Source of the DNA: Perkinsela sp. pyNocScin1
Lineage: Eukaryota; Euglenozoa; Kinetoplastea; Prokinetoplastida; Perkinselidae
Reading direction: 5' to 3'
Assembly: GCA_964019655.1 (NCBI GenBank)
Contig: CAXHTR010000008.1
Span: 806,001 to 870,000, forward strand
Length of the DNA stretch: 64,000 nucleotides
A program made the position numbers and the translations under genes. Below, in pieces: positions 55,730 to 64,000 of the stretch. The notes under the pieces were generated by a model, which had not been told where the DNA came from, searched no databases, and was given only the letters and a program-made list of their open reading frames with translations. Numbering within the stretch: the first letter of the stretch is position 1; each line of letters starts with the position of its first letter.

Positions 55730-55864
55730 GCGCTGGCATTCTTTATCAATAAAAAATTAGGAAAAGTTTTTATTAGGTAGTGAACTGGCCGTCCATCGCA
55801 CAGATTACTAAATTCTCGTACCTATGGCGCAAAATAACTAACTGACTGAGTGTACTGGATCAAT

Positions 55865-56464
55865 CTACTGCTCGTTGAAGAACTTCTGGGACTTCTCGGG
55901 GTCCGGAACGATCGTCTTCGCGCCCGGGGTCCAGTTGGCGGGGCAGACTTCGCCGTGGGCCTCGAAGAACTGGAAGGCCTTGATGAGGCGGAGCGCCTCG
56001 TCGACGTTGCGGCCGACGGGGAGGTCGTTGACGGTGACCTGGCGGACCTTGCCCTGCGGGTCGATGATGAAGAGGCCGCGGAGCGAGACGCCCTTCGGGC
56101 CGCAGTCGTCCTCGATGAGGACGCCGTAGTCGCGGGCGATGGAGTGCGAGAGGTCGCTGACGAGGGGGATGTTCAGCTTGCCGACGCCGCCCTTGCTGCG
56201 CTCGACCTTGGTGAACGCAAGGTGCGCGAAGACAGAGTCGACGCTGATGCCGAGGACCTCGGTGTTGAGGTCGGTGAACTCCTTGGCGCGGTCGGAGAAC
56301 GCGATAATCTCGGTCGGGCAGACGAAGGTGAAGTCGAGCGGGTAGAAGAAGAGGATGGTGTACTTGCCCTTGTAGTCGCTGAGCTTGATGTTCTTGATCT
56401 CGCCGTTGGGCATGAGCGTCTGGGCGTCGAAGTCGGGGGCTGGCTTGCCAATGAGTGCGGACAT
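55865..56464 (-). CDS. typical 2-Cys peroxiredoxin (tryparedoxin peroxidase type)
   Basis: 199 residues; ATG at 56464 ([17 protein letters not shown]). Peroxidatic Cys in [20 protein letters not shown]; resolving Cys in [12 protein letters not shown]. The GGLG/YF-type features that make animal 2-Cys enzymes over-oxidisable are partly present ([11 protein letters not shown]) but the C-terminus ends KFFNEQ without a YF motif. No N-terminal extension, so probably cytosolic. In kinetoplastids this class reduces peroxides with tryparedoxin/trypanothione; that donor is inferred from the lineage. Very strong codon bias indicates high expression. Confidence 0.96.
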   Translation of the reverse strand: MSALIGKPAPDFDAQTLMPNGEIKNIKLSDYKGKYTILFFYPLDFTFVCPTEIIAFSDRAKEFTDLNTEVLGISVDSVFAHLAFTKVERSKGGVGKLNIPLVSDLSHSIARDYGVLIEDDCGPKGVSLRGLFIIDPQGKVRQVTVNDLPVGRNVDEALRLIKAFQFFEAHGEVCPANWTPGAKTIVPDPEKSQKFFNEQ

Positions 56465-57154
56465 TTTATGTGCTGAATACAATCTAGAAAATGTAGATAA
56501 GGCTGAGTTGTGGACTGGGGCCTAGTTTAGTAACTTGAAGATGGAAAAGCACTAGATTGCGATACGAATATACCTGCGAGGTCTAGCAATTACTAAAATT
56601 ATACTTAGTGTACGAACAAAAATTCTCCTCGTGACTAATTGGATAAGTTGCATATGACCCGTTGTTCAGGGCTGAGCACTTTGCTCGGGCCCGTCACCGG
56701 CAAAGCGTAATTTGTGCGGTGACAAATTTTCAGAGGCCTCTCTGAAGAGATCCTGAAGGCAGGTATGAGACTGTGCTTTCTGAATTCTAGGAGGGTTTAC
56801 TTGCCGGTGATATTTCCTTTTCAAATTTCAGTTTTACCGGCATTTCGGTGATTCACCGGCATGTGCGCAGCCCTGCGTTGTTGTGGAAATTATCCTCTTG
56901 GAGATAAATGTTTGGCATTAATTATAGACATAAGCCGTCCATGAAATCGGAATCGAGAGCATTTCATGGCCAAATCGAATATAAAGCGTTCTCATTCTCA
57001 GAATTGATGAATAAGCGTCCTTCATTTGGGCTAATACCTGCGTGACGACACCATTCAATCTAAAAAGTATCAAACTTATTTATACTCCTGCACCAAAGCC
57101 GATGTACTATCTAAAATCTATGCTATCATCATGAAACCTGTGATTTCCTCTGAT
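56465..57154. other. 690-base intergenic region inside a polycistronic unit
   Basis: AT-rich and long compared with the usual 80-250 bases between genes. The excess is largely explained by the MITE at 56667-56875. No gene found in the remainder. Confidence 0.5.
56660..56882. mobile_element. hAT-type MITE (second family)
   Basis: Element 56667-56875 (209 bp). Ends CAGGGCTGAGCAC and, inverted, CAGGGCTGCGCAC: 12 of 13 match. Flanked by a 7-bp direct repeat CGTTGTT (56660-56666 and 56876-56882); hAT elements usually make 8 bp, so one flanking base may have been lost. Inside, CACCGGC/GCCGGTG recurs at least five times in both orientations, a likely transposase-binding subterminal repeat. Different from the MITE at 32325 apart from the CAGGG ends. 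Confidence 0.72.
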
Positions 57155-60100
57155 CTACGCACTCCTTGTAAAGAGCTTTGTCTGTGCTTCCTTCGCGGGG
57201 GACTCGGTATATTCTAAGGGGCGCTTATGTACAGATCGAGGTGTCGTCGCCGCCGCCGGGGCGATCGATTTCTCTGGCGTCACCGAGGGTGAGCGCGCGG
57301 TGCCGGCGGCTGGCTCGGGCCTGACCTCCCACGGCTTGCACACGAGCCGCAGCAAGGCGACGCACTTGTTCAGCTGCGTCCGCGTCTCGAGGTGCGCCGT
57401 GCGCTCGCGGCGAATGAAGGCAATAGCCTCCTGCGCGACCTTCGTCGTGGACGGCGTCGTCTCGAGCAGCTCGAGGCTCTTTTTGGCCCCCTCGAGCTCC
57501 GTGGAAATTTCTTCCTTTTGCGCCCGCATTGTCTTGAAGTCGCTCTTGAGGCGCTCGTACTTGGCGCGCGGCACGGCGTCCGGCTCCGGCTGAATGGCCT
57601 TGCTCTGCTCGATGAGCACGGTCAGCTCCTGCTGCAGGGTGTCGTTCCGCCGCTCGGACTTGGACAGGTCGTCGCGCAGCCCGTGGATCGCCGTGCGGTG
57701 CTTGCTCTCGATCTCGTCGAACGCCGTCGCCTGCTCCTCCATCTGCTCGCGCATGTCCGACAGCTGCGTCTGCAGCATATTCGCCTTCCGTAGCTCAAAT
57801 TTCTGCGTTTGCGCCTCCTCCTGCTGCTTTGCTACGTCCGCCGCGCTCTTCTGGTCTAGGGCAAACTCGAGCTCACGCTTGGTACGCTCTGCCTCGCCAA
57901 GCCGGCGCTCGAGGGACTCGCGCATGCGCCGCTCGTCCTCCAGCGTGGTCTGCGCCGCGTGCAGCGCCGACTGGCTGCGCACGGCGTCGTCCTGGGTTGA
58001 GTCGAGCTTGTCCTCGAGTGCCTTGCGCTGCACCTCGGCGACGCTCAGGTCCGCTCGGAGGCCCTCGACCTCGGCGAAGTGGCGCTCGGCGGTGCGCGAC
58101 TGCCCGTTCTGCGCCTCGCTGAGCTCGTCCTCGAGGTTCAAGATGCGGTGCTTGAGCTCGTTGGCGTTCGTCATCGCGACGTTTGTCTCCTCGCGCGCGC
58201 TGTTGAGGTCAGCAATCAAATCCTTTTGATAATTTTCGTGGCGCATCTCCATCTCCTGCATGCGGTAGCGGAGCGTCTCGATCTCACGCTCCTTGCGCTC
58301 TGTCTCCTCCTGCTGGTGCAGCAGCTGCTGCCGGAGGCGCTCGCTCGCGTCGCTCTCGGCCGAGACTTTGGCCTTGAGGCCCTCGATGTGCGTCGTGTGC
58401 GACGATATCGCTGCGCTCAGTTTATTGTTCTCGAGGCGCGCCTCGTGCAGGTCCGTCGTGAAGTTCTTGATCTGCAGCGCCTGCCGCGTGCGCTCTTCCT
58501 TGAGCGAGCGGATCTCCTCGTCGCGGTCGTGGACGTCGCTCGAATGCTCCGACTTGAGGCTGTCGTGCTCGATGGTGAGGCGGTTGAGCTTCGAGCGGAG
58601 GTCAAAAATCTGCGAATTCAGCTCCTCGCGCGCCCGGCGGGACTCGTCCTTCATGCTCGTCAGGTCGACCTCGCGCCGGCGCAGCCGATCGTTCAAATCG
58701 TTCGCGCTCTGGAGGTACTCAGCGGCCTTTTCGCGCGCCGCGGCGAGCTCGCCCTCGAGAAAGCTGACCTTGCTCTCAGCCTCATCCGCGCGCTTTCTCG
58801 TCATTTCGAGGTCGGCGAGCGTCGTCGCGTGCGTGTCGCGGAGGCCCTCGAGCTCAGATTTGAGGCTTGCGCTCTTGTCGCGCAGCGAGTGGAGCTCGTG
58901 CTTGTTCGCAAAGGCCTCGCCCTGGACTTCTTGGAGGATTCGGCTCTGTCGCTGCGCTTCTTCCGTGATTGACTGCAGCTTCGCGTTGAGCTCGGCCTCT
59001 GTCTCCATCTGGGCGTCGCTGGCAGCCGACCGCGCAGCGCGCTCGCTGTCGAGGAGGCCCTGGGTCTCCGTGAGCTCCGCCGCCTTCGTGTGCAGCTGCG
59101 CTTGCGTGTCTTCCAGAATCCGCCGCGTCGCCTCGTGCTCGCTCTGCGCGCGCCGGTGCGCCGCCGCGCGGTCATCGTAATCGTGCTGGAGTTCGCCCAC
59201 CTGCGTCGCGTAGTCTTCGATCTGGCGCTGGAGGGACTCGAGCTGGGTCTGGGCGATCTGGCGGCTCTCCGACGCCTCGCGCTGGAGGTCCTCGTTCCGG
59301 GCGCGCAGCGAGGCGTTTTCGCTGTGGTACTCACAGAGCTTCTCGTACTGGGACTGGTAGCCGAGCTTGAATTTGGAGAGCTCGTCCTCCGCGGTACGGC
59401 GCTGCGCACGCTGCTCATCGTTGTCATCACGAAAGGTGTTGACTTTCTCCTGGAGCTCTGCAACGGCGGCTGCCTTCTCGCTCACTTCACCCTCGGCGCT
59501 TTTGAGGCGCGCGGCTAGGCGGTCCCGCTCCTGTCGGATGACCTGCATGTTGCCCTCGAGGTTCTCTACGTCAGTGTCACGGTTCGCGAGGCGGCGCGTT
59601 TCGAGTTGTAGGGCCTGTTCAAGGTTGCGGCGCTCGCTGTGCTCGCGCTCCAGCTCGGTCTGGAGCCGAGCGCACTCCTGGCGCTCATTCGCGAGCTGCG
59701 AGCTCGAGGCGCCCGACTGCTGCGACAGCTTTGTGATTTCACTCTTAAGCTCGGCCTTCTCGTTGCTTAAATCATTTGCAATGGCCGCCGAGCGGCGTTT
59801 TTCTTCTTCGATGAGGCCCTGGAGCGACTGGATGTACTTTTTGCCTTCGATAACGCGGCTGCGCTCTGCCTCGAGGGCGTCCTTCCACTTGCTTATGGCG
59901 TTCACAGCGTTGGACTTCTCGAGCTTCATGCGCTCCATGAGGCTATCGCACTCACGCTCTTTGGCCTCGCGCAGCTTCTGCTCTTTCTCCAGCTGGCGAT
60001 GAATGCCGCGTTCCTCGATCTTTGTGCGCTTCTCGCGCTCCATCTGGAGCCGGTTCTCAACGGCGCGGAGCGATTTAATCTCCTGCGCGTTCTTGACTTG

Positions 60101-60571
60101 GTCTTCCCGCAGGTCCTGGACAGTCATCGAGAGCTTCTTGTTGTCCTGTTTGAGGCGCGCGTTCTCCTTCTCAAGCATGAGCATCTCTTTGTGCGCCCCG
60201 TCAGCTGAGCGCTGTGACAGGTCTTCACGAGGGGTTACGAGCCGCTGGGTGGGCTTTTCCACAGCAGCTGCTGCCTTTTGCTCTTCGACATGCTTCAGGT
60301 CGAGAACTGGGATGTCAGGAAGCATTCGATGGGTCTCGTCACTGTCAGCGGTGGGCTCAGGCACATCACTTGCACTGGGCGCATCGTAGACCATATCGTC
60401 GATTGGTGTGAGCGACGGCTTCTCCCGTTTTGGCATTGGTGTCGGAACGTAGTCATCGGGGATTTCAATGTCCAGCGGCTGGAGCGTCTTCGTACCCTCG
60501 GGGCCTTCGAAAAACGTGTCTTCGTGAATGGTGTATTCCTGTTCGTGAAAAGTGACCGTGTTCTTTTTCAT
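57155..60571 (-). CDS. large coiled-coil protein, 1138 residues, probably cytoskeletal
   Basis: ATG at 60571. Residues 1-110 are non-helical and Pro-rich (YVPTPMPKREKPSLTP, DVPEPTADSD). Residues about 125-1065 are one nearly continuous heptad coiled coil (MLEKENARLKQDNKKLS, LREDQVKNAQEIKSLRA …) with high E, R, K, Q, L and scarcely any Pro or aromatic residues. The last 70 residues are non-helical with Ser/Thr-Pro sites (ARSPSVTPEKSIAP, TPRSVHKRPLEYTESP) that could be phosphorylated. No motor or membrane motif. A structural role (flagellar attachment, basal body or other cytoskeleton) is typical for such kinetoplastid proteins but is inference. Confidence 0.85.
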   Translation of the reverse strand: MKKNTVTFHEQEYTIHEDTFFEGPEGTKTLQPLDIEIPDDYVPTPMPKREKPSLTPIDDMVYDAPSASDVPEPTADSDETHRMLPDIPVLDLKHVEEQKAAAAVEKPTQRLVTPREDLSQRSADGAHKEMLMLEKENARLKQDNKKLSMTVQDLREDQVKNAQEIKSLRAVENRLQMEREKRTKIEERGIHRQLEKEQKLREAKERECDSLMERMKLEKSNAVNAISKWKDALEAERSRVIEGKKYIQSLQGLIEEEKRRSAAIANDLSNEKAELKSEITKLSQQSGASSSQLANERQECARLQTELEREHSERRNLEQALQLETRRLANRDTDVENLEGNMQVIRQERDRLAARLKSAEGEVSEKAAAVAELQEKVNTFRDDNDEQRAQRRTAEDELSKFKLGYQSQYEKLCEYHSENASLRARNEDLQREASESRQIAQTQLESLQRQIEDYATQVGELQHDYDDRAAAHRRAQSEHEATRRILEDTQAQLHTKAAELTETQGLLDSERAARSAASDAQMETEAELNAKLQSITEEAQRQSRILQEVQGEAFANKHELHSLRDKSASLKSELEGLRDTHATTLADLEMTRKRADEAESKVSFLEGELAAAREKAAEYLQSANDLNDRLRRREVDLTSMKDESRRAREELNSQIFDLRSKLNRLTIEHDSLKSEHSSDVHDRDEEIRSLKEERTRQALQIKNFTTDLHEARLENNKLSAAISSHTTHIEGLKAKVSAESDASERLRQQLLHQQEETERKEREIETLRYRMQEMEMRHENYQKDLIADLNSAREETNVAMTNANELKHRILNLEDELSEAQNGQSRTAERHFAEVEGLRADLSVAEVQRKALEDKLDSTQDDAVRSQSALHAAQTTLEDERRMRESLERRLGEAERTKRELEFALDQKSAADVAKQQEEAQTQKFELRKANMLQTQLSDMREQMEEQATAFDEIESKHRTAIHGLRDDLSKSERRNDTLQQELTVLIEQSKAIQPEPDAVPRAKYERLKSDFKTMRAQKEEISTELEGAKKSLELLETTPSTTKVAQEAIAFIRRERTAHLETRTQLNKCVALLRLVCKPWEVRPEPAAGTARSPSVTPEKSIAPAAATTPRSVHKRPLEYTESPAKEAQTKLFTRSA

Positions 60572-60738
60572 TGAATAAAAATAAAGGGGATTCTTATAGT
60601 TTTTGATGAGAAAAAGAGTAAAGTTGACACCCAGTTAGGATACCTGTAAAAATGATATCCTACTCCCCGCCCATAAACAATGTCCTGACCTCCGGATTGC
60701 CTGACCCATGAGCGTAAATCTCATTCTCATCTGATTTT

Positions 60739-61374
60739 TTACATCAGATGCATAGCATTCATCCATGACGCTTTGGACTTCTGTTTAACAATGTATCCGA
60801 GAAGTGATCGGTAAGTAATAGCCTCTGGCCGTACATGGATAGTTCGCAGGGCACCGAACATGCACATCGCATCTTTGCTTTCGAGAATTTCCTGAAGCTT
60901 TTCCGGCATTCCTATGTCAAGAAACGCCTTGATGTACGGGGCGCTCACTTGCGTTTGCTCCAGGTTTCTGCCCTTGAATAGAAGCGATGAGACATATGGA
61001 ACTTGACAAGCCTTCTGCGTGGGCTCCCAGCCCATCATCTCACGCGTGTGTTTCAGCTGCCAGTGGCCTTCAACAGTGTACACAGAGTTCTTGAACGAAT
61101 CACGGGTGATGACCCTCGCCTGCGGGGTAAACCACGAGTTCATGATGTGGTTCATATCTCGGTTCGGGATATCACGCAGGCCATTGAGCGTGACGGTATG
61201 GCCCTTCGGAATGAAATCGAGAAGCTTCTTCTCGACATCTGTCGGCTCTCTCTTCGCAGCAGAATCACCCTGCGCAAGCTCTTTCGGAGATGAATGGTAT
61301 GACGGGTCGAGCGGCTTTGTCAGGAACTGCCATATATCCCTATAGTGACTGATGTTTATTTCTTCATCGCTCAT
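60739..61374 (-). CDS. hypothetical protein, 211 residues
   Basis: ATG at 61374 (MSDEEINISHYRDIWQF); the open frame above it lacks an ATG. Notable segments: DFIPKGHTVTLNGLRDIPNR, WFTPQARVITRDSFKNSVYT, EGHWQLKHTREMMGWEP and EAITYRSLLGYIVKQK. A mixed alpha/beta soluble protein with many Trp/His and no membrane segment or presequence. No family recognised. Lies between the coiled coil and RPN2. Confidence 0.6.
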   Translation of the reverse strand: MSDEEINISHYRDIWQFLTKPLDPSYHSSPKELAQGDSAAKREPTDVEKKLLDFIPKGHTVTLNGLRDIPNRDMNHIMNSWFTPQARVITRDSFKNSVYTVEGHWQLKHTREMMGWEPTQKACQVPYVSSLLFKGRNLEQTQVSAPYIKAFLDIGMPEKLQEILESKDAMCMFGALRTIHVRPEAITYRSLLGYIVKQKSKASWMNAMHLM

Positions 61375-61461
61375 TTCAATAACAGGTAAGTGAGCATAGA
61401 AACAATTATAAGATATCAAAGGGCTTGCACGCAATTTTTGTAAAACAAGGGAATTAATAAA

Positions 61462-64000
61462 TTATAGAATAAAATCTTCCGGCGGAGCAAAACTGTCATC
61501 GTGCAAAGGGTTGCCGCGCATCTCAACAGTGTCGGCCACTTGCTCATGCTCGCTGTGGAGAATGCAGAACCCATGTGGTTTCGATTTAATCAGCTGATAT
61601 CCACATGCCTCATCGAGCGCAACAAAGCTTACCTGCGTGTCTGTTACTCTGCAAGGGTTTTGCAGAATATTGGCGCTATCATCAGCATGAGAGTTCGATT
61701 TGTCCTCTGGCGCTTTTGCTGCAGTGCTTTTACTATTTTCACTCTCCTCTGCTCCAGGCATATTCGTCTCACGTGTCTTTGCGATCTCTTTTTCTCGCTT
61801 TGTGGTCGAGAGTTCGACGGGTGTGTTCGACTTTCGTGTTTCTGTTGCGCTGGTAAGCTCTGGCTTGAACGGCTTGAACTGATCGAGAGGGCTGCTCGTT
61901 CGCAGCTGGCACTTCGGCATCTCCAAATTCTTGTTCAATCCGATAAAGCACCGCACCGAGAAGCACTGCGATAGGAAAAGTGTGTATGGGAACCAAAACC
62001 AGTACTGTGAGAATACAAACATGCATGCAATGGAGAGCTCATGTGGTCGACCGTTTCGGACGAGGCTGATCGTACAGTTCTGACCCCCAGCGTCGATTAT
62101 TCCTTGTGCAATTATGCAACCGAACTTTGTGCAGACATCGACATGGCGATCAGCGATTTTCTTCGTCAGAGAAGTACGGAATTTTTGAACGGTCTCGTTT
62201 TCTTTGGGAGACTTTTGAATGAGGACCATCGCGAGCGCGATCATGGCACCCTGGCGAACGAAGTCGCTTGCGTCTTCCGTCATTTTCCATAGCAATTTCG
62301 AAATCTCCTCATCACCAGATCCGGAACCCGCAATGCCAAGTGCCATCGCAACACCGTACCGGATGTGCAGGTTGTAGCTTCCACTGAAGTCCTGGAGAAC
62401 ATCGAGGGCAATTTTTGGATCCCTAAAAGTAATGAAACCGACACAGAGCATTGCTGTGCGCCTGACATCTTCCACTGTGTCTTGCACAGCCTGGACTAGG
62501 AGCGTTTCCAGTGCCTGCATGTTGCCGCTTCCGGCGAACGCCAGGGCGATCGTCATGCAGCCACCCATTCTGATCCACTGATCCTTGTCTGCAAGCATTT
62601 CGTTCGCCGTTGCAAGAGCAGCTGAGCCTTTTCCGTAGTTTGTCAGAGCAATGCACATGGATGCACCACGGATGATCTTCTCTTTTTGATCTTTGTCATG
62701 CACAAGGCTGAGCATAGTGGCGATCAGCTCTTCGTCTGCTTTGCCAAACTTCAGCATCCCAAGCGCCACTGCACAGGCTTCTCCTGATTGCGCTTCAGAG
62801 AGAAGGAGATTCGAAAGAATGAGATTGTGTGCATCTTCATCCGCTGTTTCGAAAAGAAGCAGGCCTAGCGCGAGTGCCCCGCCGTGGAATGCCTGTGGTT
62901 TACTCTCTGCTGCTTGAGATGTAGTCATTATGAAATCTTTGACGAGGGAAACTGAGCCATTGATGGCAGCGGATGCTTTTCGTCCGATAGAAGCAGATGA
63001 TAACCCGAGCGCCAAAAGTGATCCGCCTTCTTGATATGGGCATGTGCTGCCTTTCTTCGGTAAGTAAGCCTTGAGAACCTCTACGAGAGAGTCAATGCTT
63101 CCTTTGTAAATGGAACCGAGGGATGCAACAGCAATAAACTTGGCCCAATGTGAGGCCTTTCCAAGCCATGGAATGTTTTTCCGTAGAAATTCGTCTATTG
63201 TGGTTCCACTGTAGATGAATGCATTCGTTGTTACAAGGGCATTGTGTAAAACAATGTTTTTTCCTTCGATATGCTTCTTTGTTCCGTTGAGAAGAGGCAA
63301 GTCAAAGGTGTTCGCTCTAAAAAGAAAATTTCCATACGTTTCCAAGTAAAACTTCCCTTCAAGGATCTTTTTCACGTTTTTTAAGCAATGAATGCCCGAA
63401 TCTAAGTTCTCCAGTCTATTATTGATGATCTCAAGAGCTTCCAGAGAAAAGTCAATGGGCATTACCTCTCGAATTTCTACTGCTATCTGCAAAGCAATAC
63501 ATTCATCGTAGCTTTTGCCGCTCGATGCAGCATCAATCATCAAGCTGGCGGCCACTTGCGGCCGCGCGAGTGACAAAGCACACCGCAGAGCTTCAGGCCA
63601 GCACTCTAAAGATGCGCGCGGCAAGCAATCAATAATTGCCTGAATAACCTTCTCGCGGAACTCTACGTCGGGTACGTAATTAAGTGCATGATTATGACAG
63701 GCAGTGATCATTTGGGCGTCCATTTTGCTTTGGCTGAGGACATTCTCGAAAAGATCAAGCCTGCGAGCTTGTAGAGCTAGTCCTGCCATATCACGTGGGG
63801 TCCGCGTCACGCATGAAACACACCAGCTTTCGAAAAGATGGTTGAAAAAGATTTCGAGGGATTCATTAGTCTTCAGATGCCTTTGAGAAATATAAGCGTC
63901 CACGATTTTGGATACAATGGAGACAGTGTATGTATCCTTGGATGCAAAATTGAATGCAGGTATAGCTTGAAGTGCATACTCCACACTCAAGTCATGTTTC
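61462..64000 (-). CDS. RPN2: 26S proteasome regulatory subunit RPN2 (PSMD1), 5' truncated by window
   Basis: The frame is open through the window edge (codons for KHD precede the TTG at 63990), so the N-terminus lies beyond 64000. About 845 residues visible. Helical N-terminal rod, then proteasome/cyclosome repeats: GGSLLALGLSSASIG, HGGALALGLLLFET, ACAVALGMLKFGKAD, GASMCIALTNYGKGSA, MGGCMTIALAFAGSGN, YGVAMALGIAGSGSGD, FVRQGAMIALAMVLIQ. C-terminal part includes FGCIIAQGIIDAGGQN and FSQYWFWFPYTLFLS, matching RPN2 (Q…WFW.P). An acidic/Ser-rich insert (about residues 700-780) precedes the end. Scaffold of the 19S base that binds the deubiquitinase and ubiquitin receptors. Confidence 0.93.
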   Translation of the reverse strand, partial: KHDLSVEYALQAIPAFNFASKDTYTVSIVSKIVDAYISQRHLKTNESLEIFFNHLFESWCVSCVTRTPRDMAGLALQARRLDLFENVLSQSKMDAQMITACHNHALNYVPDVEFREKVIQAIIDCLPRASLECWPEALRCALSLARPQVAASLMIDAASSGKSYDECIALQIAVEIREVMPIDFSLEALEIINNRLENLDSGIHCLKNVKKILEGKFYLETYGNFLFRANTFDLPLLNGTKKHIEGKNIVLHNALVTTNAFIYSGTTIDEFLRKNIPWLGKASHWAKFIAVASLGSIYKGSIDSLVEVLKAYLPKKGSTCPYQEGGSLLALGLSSASIGRKASAAINGSVSLVKDFIMTTSQAAESKPQAFHGGALALGLLLFETADEDAHNLILSNLLLSEAQSGEACAVALGMLKFGKADEELIATMLSLVHDKDQKEKIIRGASMCIALTNYGKGSAALATANEMLADKDQWIRMGGCMTIALAFAGSGNMQALETLLVQAVQDTVEDVRRTAMLCVGFITFRDPKIALDVLQDFSGSYNLHIRYGVAMALGIAGSGSGDEEISKLLWKMTEDASDFVRQGAMIALAMVLIQKSPKENETVQKFRTSLTKKIADRHVDVCTKFGCIIAQGIIDAGGQNCTISLVRNGRPHELSIACMFVFSQYWFWFPYTLFLSQCFSVRCFIGLNKNLEMPKCQLRTSSPLDQFKPFKPELTSATETRKSNTPVELSTTKREKEIAKTRETNMPGAEESENSKSTAAKAPEDKSNSHADDSANILQNPCRVTDTQVSFVALDEACGYQLIKSKPHGFCILHSEHEQVADTVEMRGNPLHDDSFAPPEDFIL

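Overview
This window is nuclear DNA of a eukaryote, most probably a kinetoplastid (Euglenozoa). Four lines of evidence point there. (1) Genes lie in long same-strand runs: plus 1-2205, minus 11274-31843, plus 32983-51140, minus 52879-64000. They are closely spaced, I see no introns, and the run boundaries behave like strand-switch regions of polycistronic units. (2) Several start codons sit just behind a pyrimidine tract ending in AG, the layout of a spliced-leader acceptor. (3) The phosphofructokinase (26776-28239) resembles trypanosome glycosomal ATP-PFK and ends in SKL, a peroxisomal/glycosomal import signal. (4) Mitochondrial zinc-finger and helical-repeat proteins of the kind used in kinetoplastid organelle RNA metabolism are present. 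The short units and tight spacing would suit a compact early-branching kinetoplastid such as Perkinsela; that placement is inference.

Layout. 1-2205 (+): rRNA-processing FCF2 (5' truncated), a small basic protein, RPB11 and an NOL12/RRP17-like protein. 2206-11273 is a convergent strand switch filled with broken mobile elements: two IS30-family (bacterial-type) transposase relics, at least four degraded hAT-type copies with BED zinc fingers, Tc1/mariner-like scraps, a 125-bp direct repeat, a 45-bp minisatellite, a set of spaced 20-28 bp repeats each followed by a hairpin, and a GC-rich hairpin island. 11274-31843 (-): TANGO2, RPS6, primase large subunit, mitochondrial EF-G2, RNase H2A, a possible TFIIIC small subunit, a Cys-rich protein, CstF64-like, an unknown, a CxxH-repeat mitochondrial protein, MPP-alpha, P5A ATPase, PFK, m-AAA protease, RPL17 and a DCP1-like EVH1 protein. 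31844-32982 is a divergent strand switch carrying a 237-bp hAT-type MITE with a perfect 8-bp target duplication. 32983-51140 (+): i-AAA protease, GDP-mannose pyrophosphorylase, AHA1, a CxxH/RanBP2 zinc-finger protein, TYW1, a helical-repeat protein, an ADCK/UbiB kinase, an unknown, a dsRBD-like protein, DnaJ, mitochondrial EF-Ts, a C2H2 zinc-finger protein and a RAD6-type E2. 51141-52878 is a second convergent switch, again with an IS30 relic. 52879-64000 (-): LRR protein, SUV3 helicase, 2-Cys peroxiredoxin, a 1138-residue coiled coil, an unknown and RPN2 (truncated by the window end); a second MITE lies at 56667-56875.

Functionally the window is mostly housekeeping. Mitochondrial gene expression and proteostasis are well represented (EF-G2, EF-Ts, MPP-alpha, i-AAA, m-AAA, SUV3, zinc-finger and dsRBD proteins), along with RNA processing, translation and the proteasome. 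As expected for polycistronic units, neighbours rarely share a pathway. The unusual material is the mobile-element debris concentrated at strand switches, especially IS30-type transposases inside a eukaryotic chromosome.
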